Source of the DNA: an uncultured Collinsella sp. | GTDB taxonomy: Bacteria > Actinomycetota > Coriobacteriia > Coriobacteriales > Coriobacteriaceae | NCBI GenBank assembly: GCA_900545905.1 | Contig: URBA01000100.1 | Location: 1 to 5,902, forward strand | Length of the DNA stretch: 5,902 nucleotides | Direction: 5' to 3' | Part shown: piece after piece, positions 1-5,854 of the stretch | Position numbering within the stretch: position 1 is the stretch's first letter | Layout of the letters: each line of letters opens with the position of its first letter | Translations under genes and position numbers: made by a program | Notes under the pieces: model-generated | What the model saw: the letters and a program-made list of their open reading frames with translations, nothing else | What the model was told of the DNA's origin: nothing | The model's database searches: none

Positions 1-3
1 CAT

Positions 4-45
4 CGGCCCCGCGGGCGCTGGTCTCCGCCGTCGCGGCCCCGCGGG
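4..45. repeat. 12-bp direct repeat in GC-rich left edge
   Basis: The 12-mer CGGCCCCGCGGG occurs at 4-15 and again at 34-45, exactly 30 bases apart, and each copy contains the palindrome CCCGCGGG. The surrounding bases 1-65 are extremely rich in G and C. No start codon with a ribosome binding site is visible on either strand here, so I cannot assign a gene. It may be the tail of a low-complexity coding sequence cut by the window edge, or intergenic sequence. The repeat itself is plain to see; any function is unknown. Confidence 0.4.
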
Positions 46-88
46 ACTCCGGCGCCCGCGCCCCCGGAAAGTTTTTCCAAAATTGCCC

Positions 89-117
89 TTGCATCGCCGG
101 GGGAGTTCCCGTATAGT
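89..117 (+). promoter_or_regulatory. Sigma-70-type promoter for tRNA-Ala
   Basis: The -35 element TTGCAT (89-94) and the -10 element TATAGT (112-117) are separated by an optimal 17-base spacer. Transcription would start near 124, about six bases before the tRNA 5' end at 130. The stretch at 68-85 just upstream of the -35 is A/T-rich in an otherwise GC-rich region and could act as an UP element, as is common for stable RNA promoters. The motifs are visible directly; the UP element role is inferred. Confidence 0.75.
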
Positions 118-129
118 ACTTCTTCGCAC

Positions 130-202
130 GGGGGCGTAGCTCAGCTGGGAGAGCGCTTGACTGGCAGTCAAGAGGTCAGGGGTTCGATCCCCCTCGTCTC
201 CA
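130..202 (+). tRNA. tRNA-Ala (anticodon GGC)
   Basis: This folds as a complete 73-nt cloverleaf. The acceptor stem is 130-136 with 195-201, the D arm 139-154, the anticodon stem 156-160 with 168-172, and the T arm 178-194 with loop TTCGATC. The anticodon loop CTGGCAG (161-167) places U33 at 162 and anticodon GGC at 163-165, reading the alanine codons GCC and GCU. The third acceptor pair is G132 with T199, the G3-U70 wobble that alanyl-tRNA synthetase uses as its main identity element. The discriminator base is A202. The next three bases are CCC rather than CCA, so the 3' CCA is not encoded and must be added by the CCA-adding enzyme. GCC is heavily used in the neighbouring GC-rich genes. Confidence 0.97.
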
Positions 203-217
203 CCCGAGCATTGAATG

Positions 218-246
218 AGGCTCCAACGCAAGTTGGGGCCTTTTTT
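218..246 (+). terminator. Intrinsic terminator after tRNA-Ala
   Basis: A 10-bp stem pairs 218-227 with 232-241 and includes one T-G wobble (222 with 237). The loop GCAA (228-231) is a stable GNRA tetraloop, and the stem runs into a six-T tract at 241-246. This is a textbook Rho-independent terminator. It lies 16 bases past the tRNA 3' end and ends 31 bases before the ABC-F start codon. It should end the tRNA transcript, but with no strong promoter visible after it, some readthrough into the downstream genes is possible. Confidence 0.9.
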
Positions 247-248
247 CA

Positions 249-254
249 TATAGG
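249..254 (+). promoter_or_regulatory. Possible -10 element before ABC-F gene
   Basis: TATAGG at 249-254 resembles a -10 hexamer and would give a start near 261, leaving a leader of about 17 bases. No acceptable -35 lies 16-18 bases upstream, because that position falls within the terminator stem, and there is no extended TG motif. I list it only as a weak candidate for independent transcription of the ABC-F gene. Confidence 0.2.
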
Positions 255-277
255 CACACAAGGACAAAGGCGGCACC

Positions 278-2311
278 ATGATCCTCCTGGTCGACAAGAT
301 CGAAAAAAGCTTCGGCGCGCGCGTCCTCTTTAGCGGCGCGTCCTTCCAGATCAACCCCGGCGAGCGCTTCGCGCTCGTGGGCCCCAACGGCGCTGGCAAA
401 ACCACCATGCTCAAGATCATCATGGGCATCGACAGTCCCGATGCCGGCCAGGTCCAGTACGCCAAGGACTGCCAGGTAGGCTACCTAGAGCAGGAAACTA
501 ATCTGGAGCAAAAGGACACCACCATCCTTGCCGAGGTCATGGCCGCCGCCAAGGAAATCCGCCGCATGGGCGAGCGCGCCAACGAGCTGCAGGCCCAGAT
601 CACCGAGCTCTCCGATCAGGGCAAGGACGTCGACGCACTCCTCAACGAGTATGGCCAGGTCCAGGACCGCTTTGAGCACCTGGGCGGCTACGAGCTCGAG
701 AGCAACGCCCGCAAGATCCTTTCCGGCCTGGGCTTTAAGGTCACCGACTTTGAGCGCCCGTGCTCCGAGTTCTCGGGTGGCTGGCAGATGCGCATCGCAC
801 TCGCCAAGCTATTCCTGCGCCACCCCGACCTGCTGCTTCTGGACGAGCCTACTAACCACCTGGACCTCGAGAGCGTCCAATGGCTGCGCGGCTTTATCGC
901 CAACTACGACGGCGCCGTCCTCATCGTCAGCCACGACCGCGCCTTTATGGACGCCTGCGTCGACCACGTCGCCGCTCTCGAAAACCGTCGCGTGACCACC
1001 TACACCGGCAACTACAGCAGCTACCTCAAGCAGCGCGAGGACAACCTGGAGCAGATGCGCGCCAAGCGTGCCGCTCAGGAGCGCGACATCGCCCACATGC
1101 AGGTCTTCGTCGACAAGTTCCGCTACAAGCCCACCAAGGCTGCCCAGGCTCAGGAGCGCATCCGCAAGATCGAGCAGATCAAAAAGGAGCTTGTCATCCT
1201 GCCCGAGGGCCACAAGCACATCGACTTTAAGTTCCCCGACCCGCCGCGCTCGGGAGACATGGTCGTGGGCCTGGAGGGCGTGTCCAAGTCCTACGGCAAC
1301 AAGCACATCTACAGCGACATCGACCTCAAGCTCTACCGCGGCGAGCACGTGGCGCTCGTCGGCCCTAACGGCGCCGGCAAGTCCACCCTCATGAAGATCC
1401 TCGCCGGTCTGGAGCCGCCAACTACCGGCACGCGTGATCTGGGCACCAACGTGGGCGTGGCCTACTACGCCCAGCACGCACTCGAGGGCATGACCGAGTC
1501 CAATACCGTCCTGCAAGAGATCGACACCGTCACGCCCAAATGGACCGTGCCGCAGCAGCGCAGCCTGCTGGGCGCCTTCCTGTTTAGCGACAACGATTCC
1601 ATCGAGAAGCAGGTCCGCGTCCTCTCCGGCGGCGAAAAGGCGCGTCTGGCACTGGCCAAGATGCTCGTGGCCCCCGAGGCGCTCCTGTGCCTGGACGAGC
1701 CCACCAACCACCTGGACATCGACTCGGTGGACATGCTCGAGAACGCCCTGCAAAACTTCCCCGGCACCATCGTGCTGATCAGCCACGACGAGCACCTGGT
1801 ACGCGCCGTGGCCAATCGTGTGATCGACATCCGCGACGGCAAGGTCACGGTCTACGACGGCGACTACGACTACTACCTCTACAAGCGCGAGGACCTCGCG
1901 GCCCGCGCCGCCGCCGAGACAGCAGGGGAGAGCGTGCCTGTCGCGGCCAAGTCCGCCAAGGTCACCGCGGCCCAGCCCGATGCGCCCGCCGCCGCTTCCA
2001 AACCTGCCGAGGGCAAAAAGACCAAGGAGCAAAAGCGTGCCGAGGCCCAGGCCCGCGCTGCGCTCAACAAAAAACTCAAGGGCGTGCGCAACCAGCTCAA
2101 GAAGATCGAGGCAGAGCTCGACAAAAAGCGTGCCCGCTATGACGAGCTTATGGAATTGATGGCAAGTGAAGAGCTTTATGCCGATCAGGACAAGTTCAAC
2201 GCCGCGCTGGGGGAATATAACGGCCTTAAGCAGGAGCTGCCCAAGCTCGAGGACGAATGGCTGGAGCTTTCCACCCAGATCGAAGAGGAGACCGCGCGTG
2301 AACTCTCGTAA
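278..2311 (+). CDS. ABC-F family ATPase (ribosome-associated type)
   Basis: A 677-residue protein with two ATP-binding cassettes and no membrane segment, the layout of ABC-F proteins, which bind the ribosomal E site and help translation or confer resistance to ribosome-targeting antibiotics. Cassette 1 has Walker A GPNGAGKTT (35-43), signature FSGGW (165-169), Walker B with DEP and catalytic E190, and H-loop H219. A charged helical linker follows (about 240-325), the region that contacts P-site tRNA in characterised members. Cassette 2 has Walker A GPNGAGKST (362-370), signature LSGGE (449-453), E474 and H503. An Ala/Pro-rich spacer (about 541-578) leads to a C-terminal coiled coil (about 590-675). 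The FSGGW signature resembles YheS-like and eukaryotic ABCF proteins, and the C-terminal coiled coil recalls Uup and YdiF. The exact subfamily, and whether it is a resistance factor, cannot be decided by eye. The ATG has a modest AAAGG site seven bases upstream, and the protein begins as the family normally does. All catalytic residues are intact. Confidence 0.95.
   Translation: MILLVDKIEKSFGARVLFSGASFQINPGERFALVGPNGAGKTTMLKIIMGIDSPDAGQVQYAKDCQVGYLEQETNLEQKDTTILAEVMAAAKEIRRMGERANELQAQITELSDQGKDVDALLNEYGQVQDRFEHLGGYELESNARKILSGLGFKVTDFERPCSEFSGGWQMRIALAKLFLRHPDLLLLDEPTNHLDLESVQWLRGFIANYDGAVLIVSHDRAFMDACVDHVAALENRRVTTYTGNYSSYLKQREDNLEQMRAKRAAQERDIAHMQVFVDKFRYKPTKAAQAQERIRKIEQIKKELVILPEGHKHIDFKFPDPPRSGDMVVGLEGVSKSYGNKHIYSDIDLKLYRGEHVALVGPNGAGKSTLMKILAGLEPPTTGTRDLGTNVGVAYYAQHALEGMTESNTVLQEIDTVTPKWTVPQQRSLLGAFLFSDNDSIEKQVRVLSGGEKARLALAKMLVAPEALLCLDEPTNHLDIDSVDMLENALQNFPGTIVLISHDEHLVRAVANRVIDIRDGKVTVYDGDYDYYLYKREDLAARAAAETAGESVPVAAKSAKVTAAQPDAPAAASKPAEGKKTKEQKRAEAQARAALNKKLKGVRNQLKKIEAELDKKRARYDELMELMASEELYADQDKFNAALGEYNGLKQELPKLEDEWLELSTQIEEETARELS
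2286..2290 (+). promoter_or_regulatory. Shine-Dalgarno fixing the GTG start at 2298
   Basis: AGGAG lies inside the last codons of the ABC-F gene, seven bases before GTG 2298. It supports that start over an upstream in-frame ATG at 2166, which would add 44 residues unlike a membrane protein and encoded wholly inside the ABC-F gene. It implies translational coupling to the ABC-F gene. Confidence 0.7.
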
Positions 2312-2594
2312 GGCCGCCGCCGTTGCGATGATCATCATCGCCATCGCCTGTCGCATCTGCGGCATCTTTATGAGCGCAATGACCGTTCTGCTGTGCTTTA
2401 GCGGCCTCACCGCCAAGCTGCAGATCGTTGGCTTTGTCGTTGAGCTTTCGCGTGCACTGCCGAGCGCCATCGCCGGCTACGGCGTCATCACGTCGCCTTT
2501 TGGCGGTGTGTTCCGCCTGGATTATGCTATCGTCGCTGTGATCCTGTTTGTAATTGACTACCTGCTCACGCGCGCCTCGCGCCGCGTCCGCTAG
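2298..2594 (+). CDS. Small hydrophobic membrane protein, unknown function
   Basis: A 98-residue, strongly hydrophobic protein that I do not recognise. After a short basic N-terminus (NSRK) it shows likely membrane segments at about residues 6-36, 41-64 and 75-92, and it ends in a basic tail (TRASRRVR). This pattern suggests two or three transmembrane helices with the C-terminus in the cytoplasm. The start is GTG 2298, chosen because AGGAG sits seven bases upstream and the hydrophobic reading begins right there. The gene overlaps the ABC-F stop by 14 bases. Its own TAG stop is nine bases before the site-2 protease ATG, so it is embedded in the operon and probably coupled on both sides. The two cysteines near residues 18-21 are not arranged as a lipobox. 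It could be a partner or substrate of the neighbouring protease, but that is inferred from position alone. Confidence 0.75.
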   Translation: MNSRKAAAVAMIIIAIACRICGIFMSAMTVLLCFSGLTAKLQIVGFVVELSRALPSAIAGYGVITSPFGGVFRLDYAIVAVILFVIDYLLTRASRRVR

Positions 2595-2603
2595 GGGAGC
2601 GTT

Positions 2604-3287
2604 ATGTCCAGCAGCTACATCATGAACCTGCTCGCCAGTGCCGTTGCCGTCATCGTTGGCATCGTGATCCACGAGAGCGCGCACGCCGCCGCAGCCTGGG
2701 CGCTCGGCGACAAAACGGCTCGCTCGCGCGGCCGCGTCTCGCTCAACCCGCTCAACCATATCGAACCGTTTGGCACCATCATCCTGCCGCTGCTCATGCT
2801 CGCCGCAGGCGGTCCCGTGTTCGCCTTCGCCAAGCCCGTGCCCGTCTATCTCAACAACCTCAAGCACCCCAAGCGCGACGAGGTCCTGGTGAGCGTAGCC
2901 GGCCCCACATCGAACATCGCGCTCGCGTGCCTGGCCGCAGCCCTCATGCACCTGACCTACGGCAACCTCTACACCAGTATGTCCTTTGCCGTAGCGTCGC
3001 AAATCATGAACTTTGGCGCTACGTTTATCGTGGTCAACCTATCGCTTGCGTTCTTTAACCTCATTCCGATTCCGCCGCTTGACGGCTCGTCGATCATCGT
3101 GCCGTTCCTCAAAGGTAAGGCGCTCGCCAACTACTACCACCTGCAGCAATACGCCATGCCCATACTCATCATCGTGCTGTATCTGCTGCCCATGTGGACC
3201 GGCATCGATGTAATCGGCCGCTATTTCGACGTTACCGTGTATCCGCTTGCTGAGCAGCTGCTCAACTTCGCAATCGCCGGCATCTAA
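2604..3287 (+). CDS. Site-2 protease family (M50) intramembrane metallopeptidase
   Basis: A 227-residue membrane protein with the hallmarks of minimal site-2 proteases, zinc enzymes that cut substrates within the membrane. HESAH (residues 23-27) is the HExxH motif, with H23 and H27 as zinc ligands and E24 as catalytic base. The third ligand is D160 in the NLIPIPPLDG motif (152-161). A conserved loop GRVSLNPLNHIEPFG (43-57) and the motif SVAGPTSN (97-104) are also typical. Hydrophobic segments lie near 8-35, 57-76, 93-117, 133-157 and 183-200. There is no PDZ or CBS domain, so it belongs with the short YwhC-like members rather than RseP. An AGGGGAG Shine-Dalgarno overlaps the previous stop codon four bases before the ATG. 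Such proteases often sit directly upstream of scpA and scpB in Gram-positive genomes; the substrate is not known from this sequence. Confidence 0.93.
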   Translation: MSSSYIMNLLASAVAVIVGIVIHESAHAAAAWALGDKTARSRGRVSLNPLNHIEPFGTIILPLLMLAAGGPVFAFAKPVPVYLNNLKHPKRDEVLVSVAGPTSNIALACLAAALMHLTYGNLYTSMSFAVASQIMNFGATFIVVNLSLAFFNLIPIPPLDGSSIIVPFLKGKALANYYHLQQYAMPILIIVLYLLPMWTGIDVIGRYFDVTVYPLAEQLLNFAIAGI

Positions 3288-3357
3288 GGTAAACTTACAG
3301 GTCGACCGTGCAAAACTGTCGCAATATGCACCCAAACCGCGCCGCGAAGGCGCCGTC

Positions 3358-3366
3358 AAAGGAGGT
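3358..3366 (+). promoter_or_regulatory. Strong Shine-Dalgarno of scpA
   Basis: AAAGGAGGT matches the 16S rRNA 3' end almost fully and sits five bases before ATG 3372, the best ribosome site in the window. It closes an 84-base gap (3288-3371) in which I find no intrinsic terminator and no -35/-10 pair with acceptable spacing. A small hairpin (3339-3343 with 3349-3353) lies just upstream but has only five base pairs. Confidence 0.8.
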
Positions 3367-3371
3367 CGAAG

Positions 3372-4184
3372 ATGTCGTATCGCGTGTCGACGCAGGTCTA
3401 CAGCGGACCGTTCGACCTGCTGCTGCAGCTGGTAACCCGCCAAAAAGTAGATATTGGCGCCATCTCCATCAGCGAGGTGGCCGAGCAATACCTTGCCGAG
3501 GCCGAGCGCATCGAAGCACTGGACCTGGACGTGGCGAGCGATTTTTTGCTGGTCGCGGCAACCCTTTTGGACATCAAGGCTGCCTCTCTGGTGCCGCAGG
3601 AGGCCCCACGCAAAGCCGATGAATACGATGACGAGTTCGACGAAGATCTCGAGGAGCTCAGCGCGCTCGACGGCGACGCCCTGCGCGAGGTCCTGATCCA
3701 GCGCCTGATCGCGTACAAGCAGTTTAAGGGCGCGGCAGCGGCCCTTGGCGCGCGCATGCAGGCCGAGAGCCGCATGCATCCGCGCGTGACCGGCCCCGAC
3801 CCCGAGTTCTTGGGCCTTATGCCCGACTATCTGGCCGGCATTACTCTGCGCGGCCTGGCCGTCATCTGCGCCGACCTGGACGGCAAGCGCCAGACCTTCT
3901 TACTGGAGGCCGAGCACGTGGCGCCGCATCGCGTACCGCTCGACCTGACCGTGGCCTCAGTCGACCGCTTTACCATGGCGCACCAAACCTGCACCTTCCG
4001 CGAGCTGTTGGACGGCGATGCCACCACCGAGCAGCTCGTCGTTACCTTCCTGGCCATGCTCGAGCTCGCCAAGCGCGGCTCGCTCACGCTGAGCCAGGAC
4101 GAGATCTTTGGAACCATCCGCATCAACCGCGTCGAGGGCGCCGAGGCCTATGTGCCCGGCGAGGGCCCCGAGCTCACCGAATAG
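3372..4184 (+). CDS. scpA: Segregation and condensation protein A (kleisin)
   Basis: A 270-residue ScpA, the kleisin subunit that bridges the heads of the SMC dimer and, with ScpB, forms the bacterial condensin that compacts and separates the chromosome. The N-terminal domain opens with the diagnostic YSGPFDLLLQLV (10-21) and continues with helices that bind the SMC neck (to about residue 75). A very acidic stretch follows at 82-97. The middle segment (about 100-170) corresponds to the ScpB-binding linker. The C-terminal winged helix, which contacts the SMC cap, is seen as VVTFLAMLELAKRGSLTL (223-240) plus the DEIFGTIRI strand. Length is normal for the family. The ATG is the first possible start after the protease stop and has a near-perfect ribosome site. 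scpB follows after only 11 bases, consistent with balanced synthesis of the complex. Confidence 0.96.
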   Translation: MSYRVSTQVYSGPFDLLLQLVTRQKVDIGAISISEVAEQYLAEAERIEALDLDVASDFLLVAATLLDIKAASLVPQEAPRKADEYDDEFDEDLEELSALDGDALREVLIQRLIAYKQFKGAAAALGARMQAESRMHPRVTGPDPEFLGLMPDYLAGITLRGLAVICADLDGKRQTFLLEAEHVAPHRVPLDLTVASVDRFTMAHQTCTFRELLDGDATTEQLVVTFLAMLELAKRGSLTLSQDEIFGTIRINRVEGAEAYVPGEGPELTE

Positions 4185-4195
4185 GAGCCGCAACC

Positions 4196-4924
4196 ATGTC
4201 AACCCTTTCCACGCTAGAGGCAAACAGCCTCAAAGGTGCCCTCGAGGCGCTGCTGCTGGTGTCGAGCGACCCGGTGAGTGCGCCCGCGCTGGCTGGTGCG
4301 CTGGATATCGCCCCCGGCGAGTGCGCATCGCTGCTCGCCGAGCTCAAGGTTGAGTACGAGGAGGCCAACCGCGGCTTTCAGCTGCGCGAGGTCGCCGGCG
4401 GCTGGCGCCTGTTTACGCACCCCGCCTACCACGACGTGGTCGAGGCCCACGTGTTGAGCTGGGACACGCAAAAGCTGTCGCAGGCGGCACTCGAGACCCT
4501 GGCCGTCATCGCCTACCACCAGCCCGTGACGCGCGAGGTGGTCAAAGGCATCCGCGGCGTCAATTCTGACGGCGTCATCGCGTCGCTCGTTGACAAGGGC
4601 CTAGTGCGCGAGCTCGGCCGCGACCCCCAGCGCGGTCAGGCCATCATCTACGGCACGACCAACGCCTTTTTGGAGAAGTTCGGCCTGCGCTCCACCCGCG
4701 ACCTGCCCGATCTGGAGCAGTTTGCCCCCGACGAGCAGTCGCGTCAGTTTATCCGCGAGCGCCTGAGCGGCCGCAGCATTCAGTCCACGCTCGAGGAGCA
4801 GGCCGAGGATCTGGACGAAGAGCGCGAACTGCTCGATACCGATGTTGAAGATGTTGAGGCAGTCGAGGATTTGGAAACCCTGGTCGTCGACGAGACCTCG
4901 GAGGATTTACATGACGAGGACTAA
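4196..4924 (+). CDS. scpB: Segregation and condensation protein B
   Basis: A 242-residue ScpB, the KITE-type subunit that dimerises and holds the central part of ScpA in the SMC condensin complex. Two winged-helix domains are visible, at about 10-80 and 92-165. The second carries the family signature around QKLSQAALETLAVIAYHQPVTR, followed by the RGVNSDGVIASLVDKGLVRELG segment and the GTTNAFLEKFGL end motif. Residues 196-242 form a strongly acidic tail full of Glu and Asp, which makes it some 40 residues longer than many ScpB proteins; the tail is probably disordered. AGGAG overlaps the scpA stop codon eight bases before ATG 4196. The last 14 bases overlap the start of the next gene. Confidence 0.96.
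   Translation: MSTLSTLEANSLKGALEALLLVSSDPVSAPALAGALDIAPGECASLLAELKVEYEEANRGFQLREVAGGWRLFTHPAYHDVVEAHVLSWDTQKLSQAALETLAVIAYHQPVTREVVKGIRGVNSDGVIASLVDKGLVRELGRDPQRGQAIIYGTTNAFLEKFGLRSTRDLPDLEQFAPDEQSRQFIRERLSGRSIQSTLEEQAEDLDEERELLDTDVEDVEAVEDLETLVVDETSEDLHDED
4900..4905 (+). promoter_or_regulatory. Shine-Dalgarno for the upstream rluB start
   Basis: GGAGGA lies in the acidic tail codons of scpB, five bases before ATG 4911. It supports 4911 as the rluB start with translational coupling to scpB. A competing site, AGGGGAG (4931-4937), lies nine bases before an in-frame GTG at 4947, so a shorter form is also possible. Confidence 0.6.
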
Positions 4925-5854
4925 CGAAGTAGGGGAGACGCGCGCCGTGGGCAACGCAGTACCCGTAACCGACGCCCAGCCCGTCTATCCGCACACCATG
5001 CGCCTGCAGCGCTTTTTGGCGCGTGCGGGCGTGGCGAGCCGCCGCGGCTCGGAGGACCTGATGGCCGCCGGCCGCGTGACCGTCAACGGCCAGGTCGCGA
5101 CCGAGCTGGGCACCAAGGTCGACGTCGACCGCGACCATATCGAGGTCGACGGCATGCCCGTCAAGCTCAACCAGGGCGCCGTGTACCTGATGCTTTACAA
5201 GCCGACCGGCTACCTCACCACCATGAGCGACCCGCAGGAGCGCCCTTGCGTGGCCGACCTGGTCCCGCGCAACCGCTTTCCGGGGCTCTTCCCGGTGGGT
5301 CGCCTGGACCGCGACACCACGGGCCTTTTGCTCTTTACCACCGACGGCGACCTATCGCAGGACCTGCTGCACCCCAGCAAGCATGTCTACAAGACCTACC
5401 AAGCGCTCGTGGACGGACAGCTGACCGACCGCGATCTAGATCCGCTCCGCCGTGGCATCGAGCTCGACGACGGCCTATGCCAGCCGGCGATCTGCCGAAT
5501 CATTAACGCGCGCGAGGCCGAGGCCGTAGCTCCCCAGGGCGTCAAGCCCGGCACCACCGCCGTGGAGGTCATCATCCGCGAGGGACGCAAGAATCAGGTC
5601 AAGCGCATGCTGAGCAAGATTCACCACCCGGTGATTCGTCTGCACCGCTGCAACTTTGCTGGCCTGGAGCTCAAGGACGTGGCCAAGGGCTCGTGGCGCG
5701 AGCTCACCGATCGCGAGGTGCAGATCCTCAAGGCCGGCGGTATTCCGCCCAAGCAGGCCAGCTCCAAGCGCGGCGCCGCGCCGGCGACCAACACCGCGAC
5801 CCGCACGCGTCACCACGGCAGCCACGGCTCCGCACCCAAGCGCAACACCTACCG
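4911..5854 (+). CDS. rluB: 23S rRNA pseudouridine synthase, RluB/RsuA family (3' truncated)
   Basis: A stand-alone enzyme of the RsuA/RluB group, which isomerises a specific uridine in ribosomal RNA; with this operon context the 23S target of RluB is most likely. Numbered from ATG 4911, an RNA-binding S4 domain covers about residues 30-82 (MRLQRFLARAGVASRRGSED onward). The catalytic domain follows, with YKPTGYLTT (96-104) and the GRLDRDTTGLLLFTTDG motif (130-146) holding the catalytic D133. The REGRKNQVKRM motif (223-233) is the late family motif. The enzyme core ends near residue 275. After it comes a low-complexity tail rich in Ala, Thr, Arg and His. The frame has no stop before natural sequence ends at 5854, so only part of this tail is missing. 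Past 5854 the frame reads adapter. Candidate starts are ATG 4911 (preferred, GGAGGA five bases upstream), GTG 4947 and ATG 4998, where the S4 domain itself begins. Confidence 0.92.

Noticed and set aside
1..128. Open reading frame running through the left edge without stops
   Set aside because: There is no start codon with a ribosome site, and the frames run on into the promoter and tRNA; absence of stops is explained by the high GC content.
130..202. tRNA-Ala as an integration site for a genomic island
   Set aside because: No integrase gene and no duplicated tRNA 3' segment occur in the window; the downstream genes are core functions.
809..2470. Long minus-strand open frame (553 codons) opposite the ABC-F gene
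   Set aside because: Stop-poor antisense frames are expected opposite GC-rich genes. Its translation is low-complexity Leu/Val/Gly/Asp with no family motif, while the plus strand has every ABC-F motif.
2226..3002. Minus-strand open frame (258 codons) opposite the small membrane protein and site-2 protease
   Set aside because: The translation lacks recognisable motifs and is hydrophilic and repetitive. The plus strand encodes HExxH and LDG protease motifs, so this is a shadow.
3288..3371. Separate promoter or terminator between the protease gene and scpA
   Set aside because: TTACAG (3295-3300) and CAATAT (3322-3327) are 21 bases apart, too far for a standard promoter. The only hairpin has five pairs and no T tract.
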